A stretch of 64,000 nt of DNA from Roseiarcus fermentans (GCF_003315135.1 NZ_QNRK01000004.1:120740-184739); one strand, 5' to 3'; positions 27,120 through 35,459 are shown, numbered from the stretch's first letter. The notes: a model not told the origin generated them from the letters alone. Translations and numbers: made by a program.

Positions 27120-28298
27120 TCAGCGCGGGCGGTTGCGCCCGTAGCGCTCGTGGCTCGAAACCCAGTCGCCGGCCAGCACGGCGCACGAGAGCGAGATGTC
27201 GCCGGCGAGCGCCATGGCGGCGCAGATTTCTGCGAGCTTGTCCGCCTTGCCGGCGCCCTGGCAGCCCATGATCGCGAGGCACTCGCTCTGGGTCGAAAGT
27301 CCGGTCCCGCCGCCGACGGTGGCGACGATCAGGGCGGGCAGGGTGATCGACCAGTAGTAGTCGCCGCTGTCGAGGAGCTGGGCGTAGACGATGGCGGCGT
27401 GCGATTCGGCGACGTTGGCGGCGTCCTGTCCGGTGGCGATGAACAGGGCCGCGAGGCCGTTGGCCGCGTGGGCGCCGTTGTTGGCCGATCCGGCCAGGAA
27501 TGCGCCGGCCTGGCTGACTTGCCGGGCGTAGAAGAGGTCCTCCGGCTCGACCCGCATCAGGCGCTTCAGCGGCTCCCGGCCGATGACCGCCTCGGCCACG
27601 ACCCGCCGGCCGCGGGTGGCGATGACGTTCATCTGCGAGTGCTTCTTGTCGGTGTCGGTGTTGCCCGACAGGATGTAGCGCGCCCCGCCCGGCCGGTTCG
27701 TCCGGATCCATTCGCAGGCGGCGAAGGCGGCCTTGCCGGACATGTTCTGGCCGGCCGCGTCGCCGGTGGTGAAGTTGAACCGCAGGTGGCGGGTCGGCCC
27801 GACCGCGAACTGCTGGATCGAGACGAGCTTTCCCGCGCGCGTGGTGGCCTCGGCGGCGGCCTTGATCGGCTCGAAATGGGCCTCGACCCATTCGCCGAAG
27901 GCGCGCGCCTCGCGGGCGTCGTCGAAGATGAACACCGGGCTGCGCTGCATCGACCGGGCGACCACGGTCGCGCGCGCGCCGCCGCATTCGGCCAGAAGCC
28001 GCATGCCCCGGTTGTAGCTCGCCACCAGCGTTCCCTCGGTGGTCGCCATGGGAATGTAGAATTCGCCCCGGGCATGTTCGCCCTCGACTCGCAGCGGTCC
28101 GGCGAGCCCGATCGGAACCTGCGCCGCGCCGATGAAATTCTCGATGTTGCCCGGCAGCCCCGCCGGGTCGAAGGCGTAGCGCCCGACGTGATCGAGGCGC
28201 GCGCCGGTGCGCGCCTCGACGAAGGCGCGGCGCCGGGCGGCCGCCTCGGGTGTGTAATCGTCGTCGCCACGCGGGATGTGCGCGTCCGGATCGGTCAT
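27120..28298 (-). CDS. HMG-CoA reductase, class I type
   Basis: A 392-residue soluble enzyme that would reduce HMG-CoA to mevalonate. Class I signatures are clear: NIENFIGAAQVPIGLAGPL, MATTEGTLVAS, DAAGQNM and GGGTGLSTQSECL. All four catalytic residues are identifiable: Glu88 in TTEG, Lys218 in TDTDKK, Asp292 in GQD and His383 in SSHE near the C-terminus. There is no membrane domain. GGAGGAACC precedes the ATG. No other mevalonate-pathway gene lies in the window. Most alphaproteobacteria make isoprenoids by the MEP route, so this lone gene is notable and may have been acquired laterally. Confidence 0.93.
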   Translation of the reverse strand: MTDPDAHIPRGDDDYTPEAAARRRAFVEARTGARLDHVGRYAFDPAGLPGNIENFIGAAQVPIGLAGPLRVEGEHARGEFYIPMATTEGTLVASYNRGMRLLAECGGARATVVARSMQRSPVFIFDDAREARAFGEWVEAHFEPIKAAAEATTRAGKLVSIQQFAVGPTRHLRFNFTTGDAAGQNMSGKAAFAACEWIRTNRPGGARYILSGNTDTDKKHSQMNVIATRGRRVVAEAVIGREPLKRLMRVEPEDLFYARQVSQAGAFLAGSANNGAHAANGLAALFIATGQDAANVAESHAAIVYAQLLDSGDYYWSITLPALIVATVGGGTGLSTQSECLAIMGCQGAGKADKLAEICAAMALAGDISLSCAVLAGDWVSSHERYGRNRPR

Positions 28299-28706
28299 GG
28301 CCTGGTTCCTCCGGCGCGCATCGGCCGGCGCGCCACGACCTGTTGTAGCGCCGGACCGCGCGCGTTGCGACGGGCCGCCGAACCCGCAGGAGAAAGGCCA
28401 ACGACATCAAACGGCTAGGCCGATTCGGCGGACGCCTGGCCGGGGAGGGAGCGGGATGCGGATGCGTCTGCCATTCGCATAATAGATATTATGGAACATA
28501 AAGATGCGCCCGGACCGGGCTCGGGCGGCCTCCGTCCGGGTTGGCCTGCCGGACCCCGCGGTCGCTTTCGTGGCCGAAGCCAGGTCGGTGCTACGGCTGC
28601 GCTTGCCCCCGTGCGGCGGGCGTGTATCCATCGATCGTCCTCGATCCGGTCTGGATCGATCGCCAACCCCTGTCGCCGGGGCCTTGGGCAAGGAACGGAG
28701 GCCCTG
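28299..28706. other. Divergent intergenic region, no gene seen
   Basis: 408 bp between the HMG-CoA reductase and DUF202 genes. It contains an AT-rich inverted repeat at 28479-28492 (ATAATA-GA-TATTAT) that stands out from the GC-rich background and could be part of a promoter or operator. Confidence 0.4.
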
Positions 28707-29099
28707 ATGATCCCGGGATACGCCGATCACGCCGCGAACGAACGAACCTTCCTCGCCTGGGTGCGCACCGGGGTCGCGGTCGTCGCGTTCGGGTTCGTGG
28801 TCGAGAAATTCAACCTCTTTCTCGTGTCTTTGCTGGACGCCGCCCCGTCGCTCGATCCTGTCCGGCGCTCGCAGCTCGAAAGACTCGCCGGCCCCTCGAC
28901 GCATTACGAAGGTCTGGCGCTCCTCGTCGTCGGCGTCGTCCTGCTGATCGTCGCGACCATCCGGTTCGTCCGCACGGAACGATTGCTCGCGGACCCGGCC
29001 GCGCACCCGATCTCCGGCGTGCGAACCGAAGTCTTGCTGTCGGCGGCGTTGATGGCGATCGTGGCGGGTCTGACCGTGCTGCTCGCGCTCGCCGGATAG
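28707..29099 (+). CDS. DUF202 (YidH-type) membrane protein
   Basis: A 130-residue protein with three membrane segments. The N-terminal ADHAANERTFLAWVRTGVAVV is the DUF202 (PF02656) signature; further helices lie at residues ~72-90 and ~108-129. The function of the family is not established. GGAACGGAGG precedes ATG 28707, so the long open frame from 28491 is not used. It converges on the TAXI-type gene. Confidence 0.88.
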   Translation: MIPGYADHAANERTFLAWVRTGVAVVAFGFVVEKFNLFLVSLLDAAPSLDPVRRSQLERLAGPSTHYEGLALLVVGVVLLIVATIRFVRTERLLADPAAHPISGVRTEVLLSAALMAIVAGLTVLLALAG

Positions 29100-29127
29100 A
29101 GCGCGACGCCGTCCCGTCGACGCGGGC

Positions 29128-30477
29128 TCAAACCTGCAGCCGTTCCCCGCCCGACGACGGCGCGCCGTGCGCGAAGTGGCCCAGCCGCAGCGCCGCGATG
29201 GCGTCGCGGGCGCTCTCCCGGGCGAGTTGCAGCGGCGCGAATTTCTCGTAAGCCGTGCTGCGTTGGTAGCCGAGCCCGGTCATTTCGAAAGTCAGCGCGC
29301 GCAGCTCCGCGGACAGCGGGACCGCATCGGCGGGGTCGGTCGAGGCTTCGGCGCGCTCGGTGAGGTCCCTCAGGCGCCCGAGCAGGTCGAGCAACGGGTC
29401 CGGCGCGCCCTTGGTCAGGAAGGCGGCGGCGGCAGCGAACACCGAGGTCGCCATCCCGCCCAGAAGGCCGATGTTCCAGATCTGATCGCTGAACAGCGTC
29501 CCCCAGCTGGTGTCGGTGTCGTCCAGATAGTCCTGCGTTCCCGCATGGATGGGATAGCGCGAGTCGTCGTCCTTGTCGGGCGCCGAGATCAGGCTCGCCA
29601 CCGGAACCTCGCGCGCCAGCTCGCCGTGTCGCTCGATCAGGCTGCGGGTGATCTCCTTGATGGCGTTGTCGTACACGCGCTGGCGAAACGGTCCCGTGGG
29701 GCCGGCGTTGGCGACGAGCGCCGTCTTGACGCCGATGGTGTCGACGTCGTCGTCGGGAATGCCGAGACGAGGAAAGGCGTCGCTGCCGATGGTCTCGGTG
29801 CTCCCGGCGGGCGTCGCGCTGTCGACGTCGCCGACGTCGACGCTGAGGATCGACGGCGGGTTCTTGCGCGTGCCGGCGACGGAATTCACCACCGCCTGGA
29901 CGTCGGGATCCGAGGGCGCGCCGGCGATCACGACGACGTCGATGTGGCCTTCCCGGGTCAGGCCGAGGACGTCGTCGGCGGAAATGAGATCGATGCGAAC
30001 GTCCATCGGCCGGATTCCCACGGCGTCGAGAACCTTCAGGAGACCGGGCAGGTCGAGCGGAGAGCGGGCGACGAGGCCGATGCGACGGCGCTTCACGTCG
30101 GTCAGGCTGTCGAGGTTCAGGCGGGCCGGCGCAACGGCGATCAGGACGCTGGTGCGCAGCAGGGCGACGACGCCGGCGCTCGGGGGCAACACGTCGTCGA
30201 GCCGCACGACCGCGAGATCGACGTCCCCCTTCCCCAAGAGCCGGTTGTTGTCGTGCAGGTCGGCCGTCGGAACCACGTCCAGGCGAACGCCGGCGTGGGT
30301 GAGGTCGAGCGTACGGTTGAACGCCGTCATCAGCTTGGCGTCCGCCCCGCCCGCAGGCCCCACGGCCACGCGCAGGTGCAGCGGCGTCGACCACATGCGA
30401 AAGGCGGCGGCGCCGATCGTCACGGCCGCCACCAGCGCCGCCGCGAGCAGCAGCACGCGGGAAAGAGGGATCTTCAT
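29128..30477 (-). CDS. TAXI-family TRAP-type solute-binding protein with membrane anchors
   Basis: A 449-residue protein: residues 5-25 are a signal anchor, residues ~35-330 a periplasmic binding fold, including LRVAVGPAGGADAKLMTAF, the GDVDLAVVRLD core and SRYPIHAGTQDYLDD. A second hydrophobic segment at ~345-362 (IGLLGGMATSVFAAAAAFL) leads into a cytoplasmic helical tail. This layout is that of stand-alone TAXI proteins not accompanied by TRAP permease genes; none are nearby. The ligand is unknown, and it may be a sensor rather than a transporter part. GAGGAG precedes the ATG. Confidence 0.8.
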   Translation of the reverse strand: MKIPLSRVLLLAAALVAAVTIGAAAFRMWSTPLHLRVAVGPAGGADAKLMTAFNRTLDLTHAGVRLDVVPTADLHDNNRLLGKGDVDLAVVRLDDVLPPSAGVVALLRTSVLIAVAPARLNLDSLTDVKRRRIGLVARSPLDLPGLLKVLDAVGIRPMDVRIDLISADDVLGLTREGHIDVVVIAGAPSDPDVQAVVNSVAGTRKNPPSILSVDVGDVDSATPAGSTETIGSDAFPRLGIPDDDVDTIGVKTALVANAGPTGPFRQRVYDNAIKEITRSLIERHGELAREVPVASLISAPDKDDDSRYPIHAGTQDYLDDTDTSWGTLFSDQIWNIGLLGGMATSVFAAAAAFLTKGAPDPLLDLLGRLRDLTERAEASTDPADAVPLSAELRALTFEMTGLGYQRSTAYEKFAPLQLARESARDAIAALRLGHFAHGAPSSGGERLQV

Positions 30478-30583
30478 GGCGCTCCTCGCCGGATTGGCTG
30501 GAAGCGACTGTTGAAGATCGCAACGCCGCCGTCAACCCGCCTCCGGCTGGCGGGCGGGACGCCCGGCGCCGCGCCCTTCCCGG

Positions 30584-31009
30584 TCACCGGGTCTCGTCGT
30601 AGCGCCGCTGCGCGCGCTGGACGTCGCCGATATGGTCGCGCGCCCACCTCTGGAGGCCCTCGAGCGTGTCGCAAAGCGTCCGCCCGAGCGGCGTGACCGC
30701 GTATTCGACCGAAACCGGCGCGGTGGGCAGGACGGTGCGGGCGATCAGCCCGTCGCGCTCCATCGCCTTCAGCGTCTGGGACAGCATCTTCTGCGTCAGG
30801 CCTTCAATGTCCCGGCGCAAGCTATTGAAACGTCGCGGGCGTTCGCAGACGAGCCCGAGCACCAGGACGGTCCATCGGTCGCCGATCCGGTCGAGCAGCA
30901 GGCGGGTTGGGCAATTCCGAGCGTACGGATCGGGGCGCGGCGGCGGCGGTTCCCCGCCGGAAACCTGGTCTCCGAAAAGTGCTGTCTTTACAAGCGCGGC
31001 CTCGTCCAT
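30584..31009 (-). CDS. HxlR-family transcriptional regulator, probably redox-sensing
   Basis: A 141-residue winged-helix protein. CPTRLLLDRIGDRWTVLVL with Cys33, FNSLRRDIEGLTQKMLSQTL and SVEYAVTPLGRTL are the HxlR/DUF24 hallmarks. In characterised members such as YodB, HypR and QorR this cysteine senses quinones, diamide or hypochlorite. ATG 31009 is chosen because GGAG stands 8 nt before it. It is divergent from the NAD(P)-binding oxidoreductase across 51 bp holding a palindrome, so it probably represses that gene and itself. Confidence 0.92.
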   Translation of the reverse strand: MDEAALVKTALFGDQVSGGEPPPPRPDPYARNCPTRLLLDRIGDRWTVLVLGLVCERPRRFNSLRRDIEGLTQKMLSQTLKAMERDGLIARTVLPTAPVSVEYAVTPLGRTLCDTLEGLQRWARDHIGDVQRAQRRYDETR

Positions 31010-31020
31010 CACGATCGCTC

Positions 31021-31035
31021 CGATACCTGGTATCG
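31021..31035. promoter_or_regulatory. Perfect palindrome, probable HxlR operator
   Basis: CGATACCTGGTATCG is a 7+1+7 perfect palindrome centred between the divergent regulator and oxidoreductase genes. A related half-site follows (CCATACCG at 31040-31047). Position and symmetry fit binding by a winged-helix dimer. Confidence 0.7.
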
Positions 31036-31060
31036 AAACCATACCGCATAGGAGCCAGCC

Positions 31061-31672
31061 ATGAAAGTCGCGCTCATCGGCGCTTCCGGCCAAGCCGGAT
31101 CGCGCATTCTCGCCGAACTCTCCGCCCGTGGGCACGCCATCACCGCGATCGCCCGCCATCCGGACAAGATCGCAGCCCTTCCCGGCGTGACCGCCGTCGC
31201 CGGCGACGTCTACGACCAGGCCGGGCTCGTCGCCCTGATTCGCGGCCACGACGCGGTGATCAGCTCGGTCCACTACACCGACAGCGATCCGGCCGGGATT
31301 CTCGCGGCCGTGCGGGAGTCGGGGGTCAAGCGCTATTTCGTCGTCGGCGGCGCCGGCAGCCTCGAGGTCGCGCCGGGCGTGAGACTGATCGACACGCCGC
31401 AATTTCCGGAGTTGTACAGGGCCGAGGCGACCAAGGGGGGCGAATTTCTCGAGCTCCTGCGCGCGACCGCGGGCGATCTCGACTGGACCTTCCTGTCGCC
31501 GGCGGCGATGTTCGTGCCCGGCGAGCGCACCGGAAAATTCCGCGTCGGCAAGGACCAGCTCCTGGCCAACGACCAGGGCAGCAGCATCTCGTTCGAGGAT
31601 TACGCGATCGCCGCGGTCGACGAGCTGGAAAAGCCGGCCCACGTCCGCGAGCGGTTCACCGTCGGATATTGA
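31061..31672 (+). CDS. NAD(P)-binding oxidoreductase (atypical SDR / YwnB-like)
   Basis: A 203-residue Rossmann protein. The N-terminal motif VALIGASGQAGSRI is the atypical-SDR glycine motif and the following ITAIARHPDKI and GDVYDQAGLVALIRGHDAVI are characteristic of the NmrA-like flavin-reductase/YwnB group. Genes of this kind are often controlled by divergent HxlR regulators and serve in quinone or aldehyde stress. AGGAG lies 7 nt before ATG 31061. The exact substrate is unknown. Confidence 0.88.
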   Translation: MKVALIGASGQAGSRILAELSARGHAITAIARHPDKIAALPGVTAVAGDVYDQAGLVALIRGHDAVISSVHYTDSDPAGILAAVRESGVKRYFVVGGAGSLEVAPGVRLIDTPQFPELYRAEATKGGEFLELLRATAGDLDWTFLSPAAMFVPGERTGKFRVGKDQLLANDQGSSISFEDYAIAAVDELEKPAHVRERFTVGY

Positions 31673-31766
31673 CCGGGCCGCAAGGGCAGGGCGGCCCCCT
31701 GCCCTTGCCGGTTGAACGAAGCCGCCGGCATGGGGCATGGTGGGCGTCCACGAGGGGGCCGACGCC

Positions 31767-32357
31767 ATGACGGAACCGAAGACGATTCTCGAGCTCGCCG
31801 GACGGACGATCCCGCCGACGCCGCTCGGCGACGCGACGCTGGTGCTGATCGATTACCCGAACGAGTATGTCGACGGGCCGCTGAAGCTCACCGGCGTCGA
31901 GGCGGCGATCGAACGCGCGGCGGCGCTGCTCCAGGCGGCGCGCCGGGCCGGCGCGCGGATCATCCACGTCGCCCACAAGGGGGCGCCGGGCGGCCTGTTC
32001 GATCGGACCCAGGCGCGCGGCGCCTTCATCGCCGCGCTGGCGCCCGCCGAGGGCGAGGCGGTCGTCGAAAAGACCTTCGCCAGCGCGTTCGCCGGGACGG
32101 CGCTCGAAAGCCTGATCGGCGCCGCCGGATCGCCGGTCGTGTTCGCCGGCTTCATGACCCACAATTGCCTGTCGTCGACGGTGCGGGCGGGAATCGAGCG
32201 CGGCTACGCGATGACCGTCGCCGCCGACGCCTGTGCGACCCGCGACCTGCCGCTGGCCGGCCGCGTCGTGCCCGCCGCCGACTTGCACGCGGCGGAGCTC
32301 GCGGGCCTCGCAGACACGCACGCCGCGATTCGGACGGCGGCCGAGATCGCGGGCTGA
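31767..32357 (+). CDS. Isochorismatase-family cysteine hydrolase
   Basis: A 196-residue enzyme. The catalytic triad of the family is present: Asp in LVLIDYPNEYV, Lys in HVAHKGAPGG and Cys in GFMTHNCLSS, followed by the cis-peptide region. Members hydrolyse isochorismate, nicotinamide, or ureido compounds; the sequence does not decide. I start at ATG 31767 because residues encoded upstream are not family-like; GAGGGG lies ~11 nt before. It is in the same direction as, and 94 bp after, the oxidoreductase. Confidence 0.88.
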   Translation: MTEPKTILELAGRTIPPTPLGDATLVLIDYPNEYVDGPLKLTGVEAAIERAAALLQAARRAGARIIHVAHKGAPGGLFDRTQARGAFIAALAPAEGEAVVEKTFASAFAGTALESLIGAAGSPVVFAGFMTHNCLSSTVRAGIERGYAMTVAADACATRDLPLAGRVVPAADLHAAELAGLADTHAAIRTAAEIAG

Positions 32358-32376
32358 GCGGCCGCGGCGCTCGGCG

Positions 32377-32590
32377 TCAGGCGAGCGCCCTGCCCGCTTC
32401 CGTCGCCGCCTTCCCCTCGTCGAGGCGGCCGGTGCGGACGTCGTAGACCGGCAGTTTCCCGGCGCGAGCGGATGCCCGCGATGCGCCGGACGTCCTGGAG
32501 GACGCTCGCCGCCCGATCCTCGATGGTGCGCCACTTGATGAAATGACCGGCGGCCTGGCCGCCGCGGCGATGCGGATTCGACCCCGTCTC
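32377..32590 (-). pseudogene. C-terminal remnant of a beta-carbonic anhydrase (frameshifted)
   Basis: Read on the minus strand, one frame gives AGHFIKWRTIEDRAASVLQD followed by VRRI, and after a one-base shift the next frame gives GKLPVYDVRTGRLDEGKAAT and a stop at 32377. These two blocks are in the order and spacing expected of the C-terminus of a bacterial beta-carbonic anhydrase (DVRRIR...IPVYGYVYDVRTGRL), although a GYV tripeptide is also missing. The catalytic N-terminal two-thirds is absent, replaced by the neighbouring isomerase gene. The identification is from memory of the family and should be tested by search. Confidence 0.55.
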
Positions 32591-32596
32591 GCCGAA

Positions 32597-33190
32597 TCAA
32601 CGCCTGACATTTTCCCTCAGTGCGTCAAGATGTTCCGTCAGAAAATCGAGGCGATCGTTACCCCAGAATACTTCGGCGCCGACGACAAAAGTGGGAACGC
32701 CAAAGGCCCCGTCGCTCTCGGCTGCTTTGGCGTTTTCTTCCAGTTTTGTCAGATTTTCGGGGTTCTGTATTGCCGCGTTCAAATCATCCGGCGACAAGCC
32801 GGCGCGTTGCGCAGCGCGAACCAGAAATTCCAACTGCCCGATGTCATGGCCGAACTCCCATTCTTCGCGCATCACCTCCACGATATATGGCTGCAGAACG
32901 CCGAGGCGTTCAGCTTCCAGCGAACCAAGGGCCGCGTTGGTCGGGTCTGTTGTGCTCGGCGGCGGCACAAAGCCGATATTCATCCGTCGGCACCAGCGAG
33001 CAACATCCTGTCGCGTGATCGGCAGTTTGTAGGACGCCCGCTCCGGAGAAGACCGGCCGTTCCATCCGCCCAACGGGCGCCACAACACTTGGATATCCGG
33101 AGCGAGGAGAACGTCGAACATTCTTTTCGACGCCAGATAACAATATGGGCTGCGGAAGTTGAAATACACCTTGACTGGAATATCAACCAT
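32597..33190 (-). CDS. DsbA-family 2-hydroxychromene-2-carboxylate isomerase-like protein
   Basis: A 197-residue thioredoxin-fold protein of the DsbA/HCCA isomerase group (kappa-class GST relatives). The N-terminal VYFNFRSPYCYLASKRMFD matches the FDFxSPYxY active-site region, and the C-terminal GAFGVPTFVVGAEVFWGNDRL is highly typical. Family members isomerise 2-hydroxychromene-2-carboxylate in naphthalene breakdown or act in glutathione-linked detoxification. ATG 33190 has AAAGG upstream. The gene begins inside the tail of the glutathione S-transferase fragment, implying a former two-gene operon. The GC content here is lower than nearby. Confidence 0.88.
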   Translation of the reverse strand: MVDIPVKVYFNFRSPYCYLASKRMFDVLLAPDIQVLWRPLGGWNGRSSPERASYKLPITRQDVARWCRRMNIGFVPPPSTTDPTNAALGSLEAERLGVLQPYIVEVMREEWEFGHDIGQLEFLVRAAQRAGLSPDDLNAAIQNPENLTKLEENAKAAESDGAFGVPTFVVGAEVFWGNDRLDFLTEHLDALRENVRR

Positions 33191-33428
33191 CGATTGAGCC
33201 TTTTTCGAGTTTTGGAAGCGCAAGAGCGTAAGAGGGGCGGTCGCGAACCCGGTCAAACCAGCCGGCCAAAGCTTTCCTGTCTCGGTCAAAGCCGATCGCG
33301 TAGGTTTCAGCAAGGCCAAAGCGCGGCAAGAAAGCGCAATCAGCCAATGTGAAACATTCGCCAGCCATGAAGCGATGATCGTCCAAAGTCCGTTCAATCC
33401 AATCCAGGTTCTGGCACGCGCAGTCCAT
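33183..33428 (-). pseudogene. C-terminal fragment of a glutathione S-transferase
   Basis: An 81-codon frame encodes only the all-helical C-terminal domain of a GST: LDDHRFMAGECFTLADCAF, the N-capping box and hydrophobic staple region, then ALAGWFDRVRDRPSYALAL. The thioredoxin-like N-terminal domain with the glutathione site is missing and the upstream sequence in the same frame soon meets a stop. It overlaps the start of the isomerase gene by 8 bp, as a co-translated pair would. It is presumably non-functional. Confidence 0.75.
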
Positions 33429-33503
33429 GGTCCGGGAGCAGAGCGGCGGCGACCTGCCCTTGTGAGGCTGCGGGTCTGGCGACGGTGTGCGTCGGGTTCA
33501 GAG

Positions 33504-33884
33504 TCAGTCGTTGACGTCCGTTCGCGCAAAATCTTCACCGACGTAAAGCAGGCGCGCACCTGACAGGCGCGCGGCGCCGTAAGACAGGCAGTCGCCCATG
33601 TTCAGCCCATGACGTCCCCTGCCGAACTCCTGGCGCGCTGAAGCTGCGAAAGCCACGGCGCCAGCGGGGTAGTCGGTGATCGCGATGTTCAGGCGGGACG
33701 CCATGCCGAGCACGATTTCATGGGCGGCCTTCGGCGAGGCCGTCAGTTCGCGAACCAATGCCAAAGACGCTTCGAAGACGTTGATGCATGTCGTAAATGC
33801 CTTTGCGGAGACGACCAGCTCCGCCAGAGGCTCCCAGCCCGGCTCCTCGAGCACAATGGCGACGAGAGCAGAGGTCTCGACCAT
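33504..33884 (-). CDS. vapC: VapC-type PIN-domain toxin
   Basis: A 126-residue PIN-domain ribonuclease, toxin of a type II system. It begins MVETSALVAIVLEEPG and has the second acidic residue in NVFEASLAL and GRGRHGLNMGDCLSYGAA before the C-terminus, the hallmark of this VapC subgroup. The first active-site acid is Glu (ETSA) where Asp is more common. ATG 33884 gives a family-like N-terminus; a GTG at 33899 overlapping the antitoxin stop (GTGA) is a reasonable alternative. It follows vapB directly. Confidence 0.9.
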   Translation of the reverse strand: MVETSALVAIVLEEPGWEPLAELVVSAKAFTTCINVFEASLALVRELTASPKAAHEIVLGMASRLNIAITDYPAGAVAFAASARQEFGRGRHGLNMGDCLSYGAARLSGARLLYVGEDFARTDVND

Positions 33885-33895
33885 GAGAGTCGGCG

Positions 33896-34132
33896 TCACT
33901 CGCCCCACTCGCCATCAAAGAACGCCTTGTCCGCCTTCTGTCCCGTCCGAGCAAACGTCCGAACCTGCCGATGGATGTCCTTGAGCCGATCAACGACGGT
34001 GAGCGCGCGGTCGTCCCGCGCAAGCGCCTCCTCACAGGCGACGCGCACCGCTTCCGTCAGCGTCAGGCTTCGCACATGCGCCAGTCGCCGCACGGCATCG
34101 TTTGCGGCCTTGTCCTTGATGTGGAGAGGCAT
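33896..34132 (-). CDS. vapB: VapB-type antitoxin (PSK/Rv0623-like)
   Basis: A 78-residue antitoxin with an N-terminal ribbon-helix-helix-like segment MPLHIKDKAANDAVRRLAHV followed by SLTLTEAVRVACEEALARDD, and a toxin-binding tail ending DKAFFDGEWGE. It belongs to the PSK transcription-factor-like (PF07704) group. As in other type II modules it is likely to repress its own promoter. Its stop overlaps the possible GTG start of vapC. Confidence 0.9.
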   Translation of the reverse strand: MPLHIKDKAANDAVRRLAHVRSLTLTEAVRVACEEALARDDRALTVVDRLKDIHRQVRTFARTGQKADKAFFDGEWGE

Positions 34133-34216
34133 GGTGTACCAGCGGCAGTGTACATGAATTTCCGCCTAATATACACCGCCTCTTGAATGTTGCAAGGTTG
34201 ATCGTCCTTGCGCCCC

Positions 34217-35446
34217 CTACCCTCCCAAGAGCTCCGCCAGCGTCAGCGCCACCACCTCCGTCGCCTTGAAGAGATCCGACAGCGGCAGCCGCTCGTCGGC
34301 GCGGTGGGCGTTGGCTTCCTCGATCGTGTGCGGGCCGGCGCCGTAGAGCACGATCGGGACGCCGGCCTTCGCGTAGTGGCGGGCGTCGGTGTAAAGCGGC
34401 ACGCCCGAGGCCGCGACGGTTTCTCCCATGATCGCGGTGGCGTGGCGGCAGAGGATCTCGGTCAGCTGTTCGCCGGCCGACGTCGGCGTCAGCGGCTCGG
34501 CAAGCAAAATGCGGTTGACCGCGACCTTCGCCTGCGGGTGGAGCTCGGCGGCGCGGGCGATGACGGCGCGCAGCTCCGCCTCGACCTCGGCCGGGTTTTC
34601 TTCCGGGACCATGCGGCGGTCGAGCCGGAACGTGATCCGGTCCGGCACCACGTTGGTGTTGATCCCGCCCGCGATCAGCCCGACCGTCATCTGCGGCGAA
34701 CCGATGCCGGGAACTTTCGAGACCCGCGCCGCCAGGCCCCCGCGCCAGCCGTACAAAGCGGTCAGGATCGCGTTCGCCGCCTCCAGCGCGTCCACGCCGG
34801 TAAAGGGCCGGGCGGCGTGCGCCGAGCGGCCCAGCACCTCGACTTCGAGGTGCAGGCAGCCGTTGTGCGCGGTGACGACGGCGTAGGAGAAGCCGGCGCC
34901 GATCGCGAGGTCGGGCTTCGACAGGCCCTGCTCCAGAATATAGCGCGGGCCGATCTCGCCGCCCGCCTCCTCGTCATAGGTGACGTGCAGTTCGACCGTC
35001 CCGTTCAGCGGCGCGCCGCTTTTCTCCAGCGCCGCAATCGCGAAGGCGTAGGTAGCGATGTCGGACTTCGACACCGCCGCCCCGCGCCCGACCATCCAGC
35101 CGTCGACGATTTCGGCCCCGTAGGGGTCGCGGGTCCAGCCGGTTCCCGGCGGCACCACGTCGCCGTGGGCGTTGAGCGCGATCGTCGGCCCACCCTGCCC
35201 GAAGGTCTTGCGCACGATCAGGTTGGTGGCCGAGATCATGCCGTTGGCCTTGACCGGCGCGTCGGGAACCTTGTGCCGCTCGACCGCGAAGCCGAGGCCT
35301 TCGATGAGGCTCGCCACCGCCTCGGCCGACCGATCGCAGTCGCCCGGCGGGTTGTCCGACGGAACCTTGACGATCTCGGCCAGGAACCGGGTCTCGGCGT
35401 CCCGGTTCAAGCGCAAAAATTCGCGGATGGCGGTTTCGGCCGTCAT
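34217..35446 (-). CDS. M20-family metallopeptidase (ArgE/DapE-like deacylase)
   Basis: A 409-residue co-catalytic zinc amidohydrolase. Metal-binding blocks are visible: NAHGDVVPPG (His, Asp), TYDEEAGGE (catalytic Glu, ligand Glu), a dimerisation domain with GRSAHAARPF, and YGAGPHTIEEANAHRADER with the last His ligand. Substrates in the family include acetylornithine, succinyl-diaminopimelate and N-acyl amino acids or carbamoyl compounds; this one cannot be assigned. I chose ATG 35446, 6-8 nt after GAGGGGG, over the ATG two codons earlier. It is the last gene of the metG-tatD-MBL run, 13 bp after the MBL stop. Confidence 0.88.
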   Translation of the reverse strand: MTAETAIREFLRLNRDAETRFLAEIVKVPSDNPPGDCDRSAEAVASLIEGLGFAVERHKVPDAPVKANGMISATNLIVRKTFGQGGPTIALNAHGDVVPPGTGWTRDPYGAEIVDGWMVGRGAAVSKSDIATYAFAIAALEKSGAPLNGTVELHVTYDEEAGGEIGPRYILEQGLSKPDLAIGAGFSYAVVTAHNGCLHLEVEVLGRSAHAARPFTGVDALEAANAILTALYGWRGGLAARVSKVPGIGSPQMTVGLIAGGINTNVVPDRITFRLDRRMVPEENPAEVEAELRAVIARAAELHPQAKVAVNRILLAEPLTPTSAGEQLTEILCRHATAIMGETVAASGVPLYTDARHYAKAGVPIVLYGAGPHTIEEANAHRADERLPLSDLFKATEVVALTLAELLGG

Positions 35447-35459
35447 GAACATATCCCCC

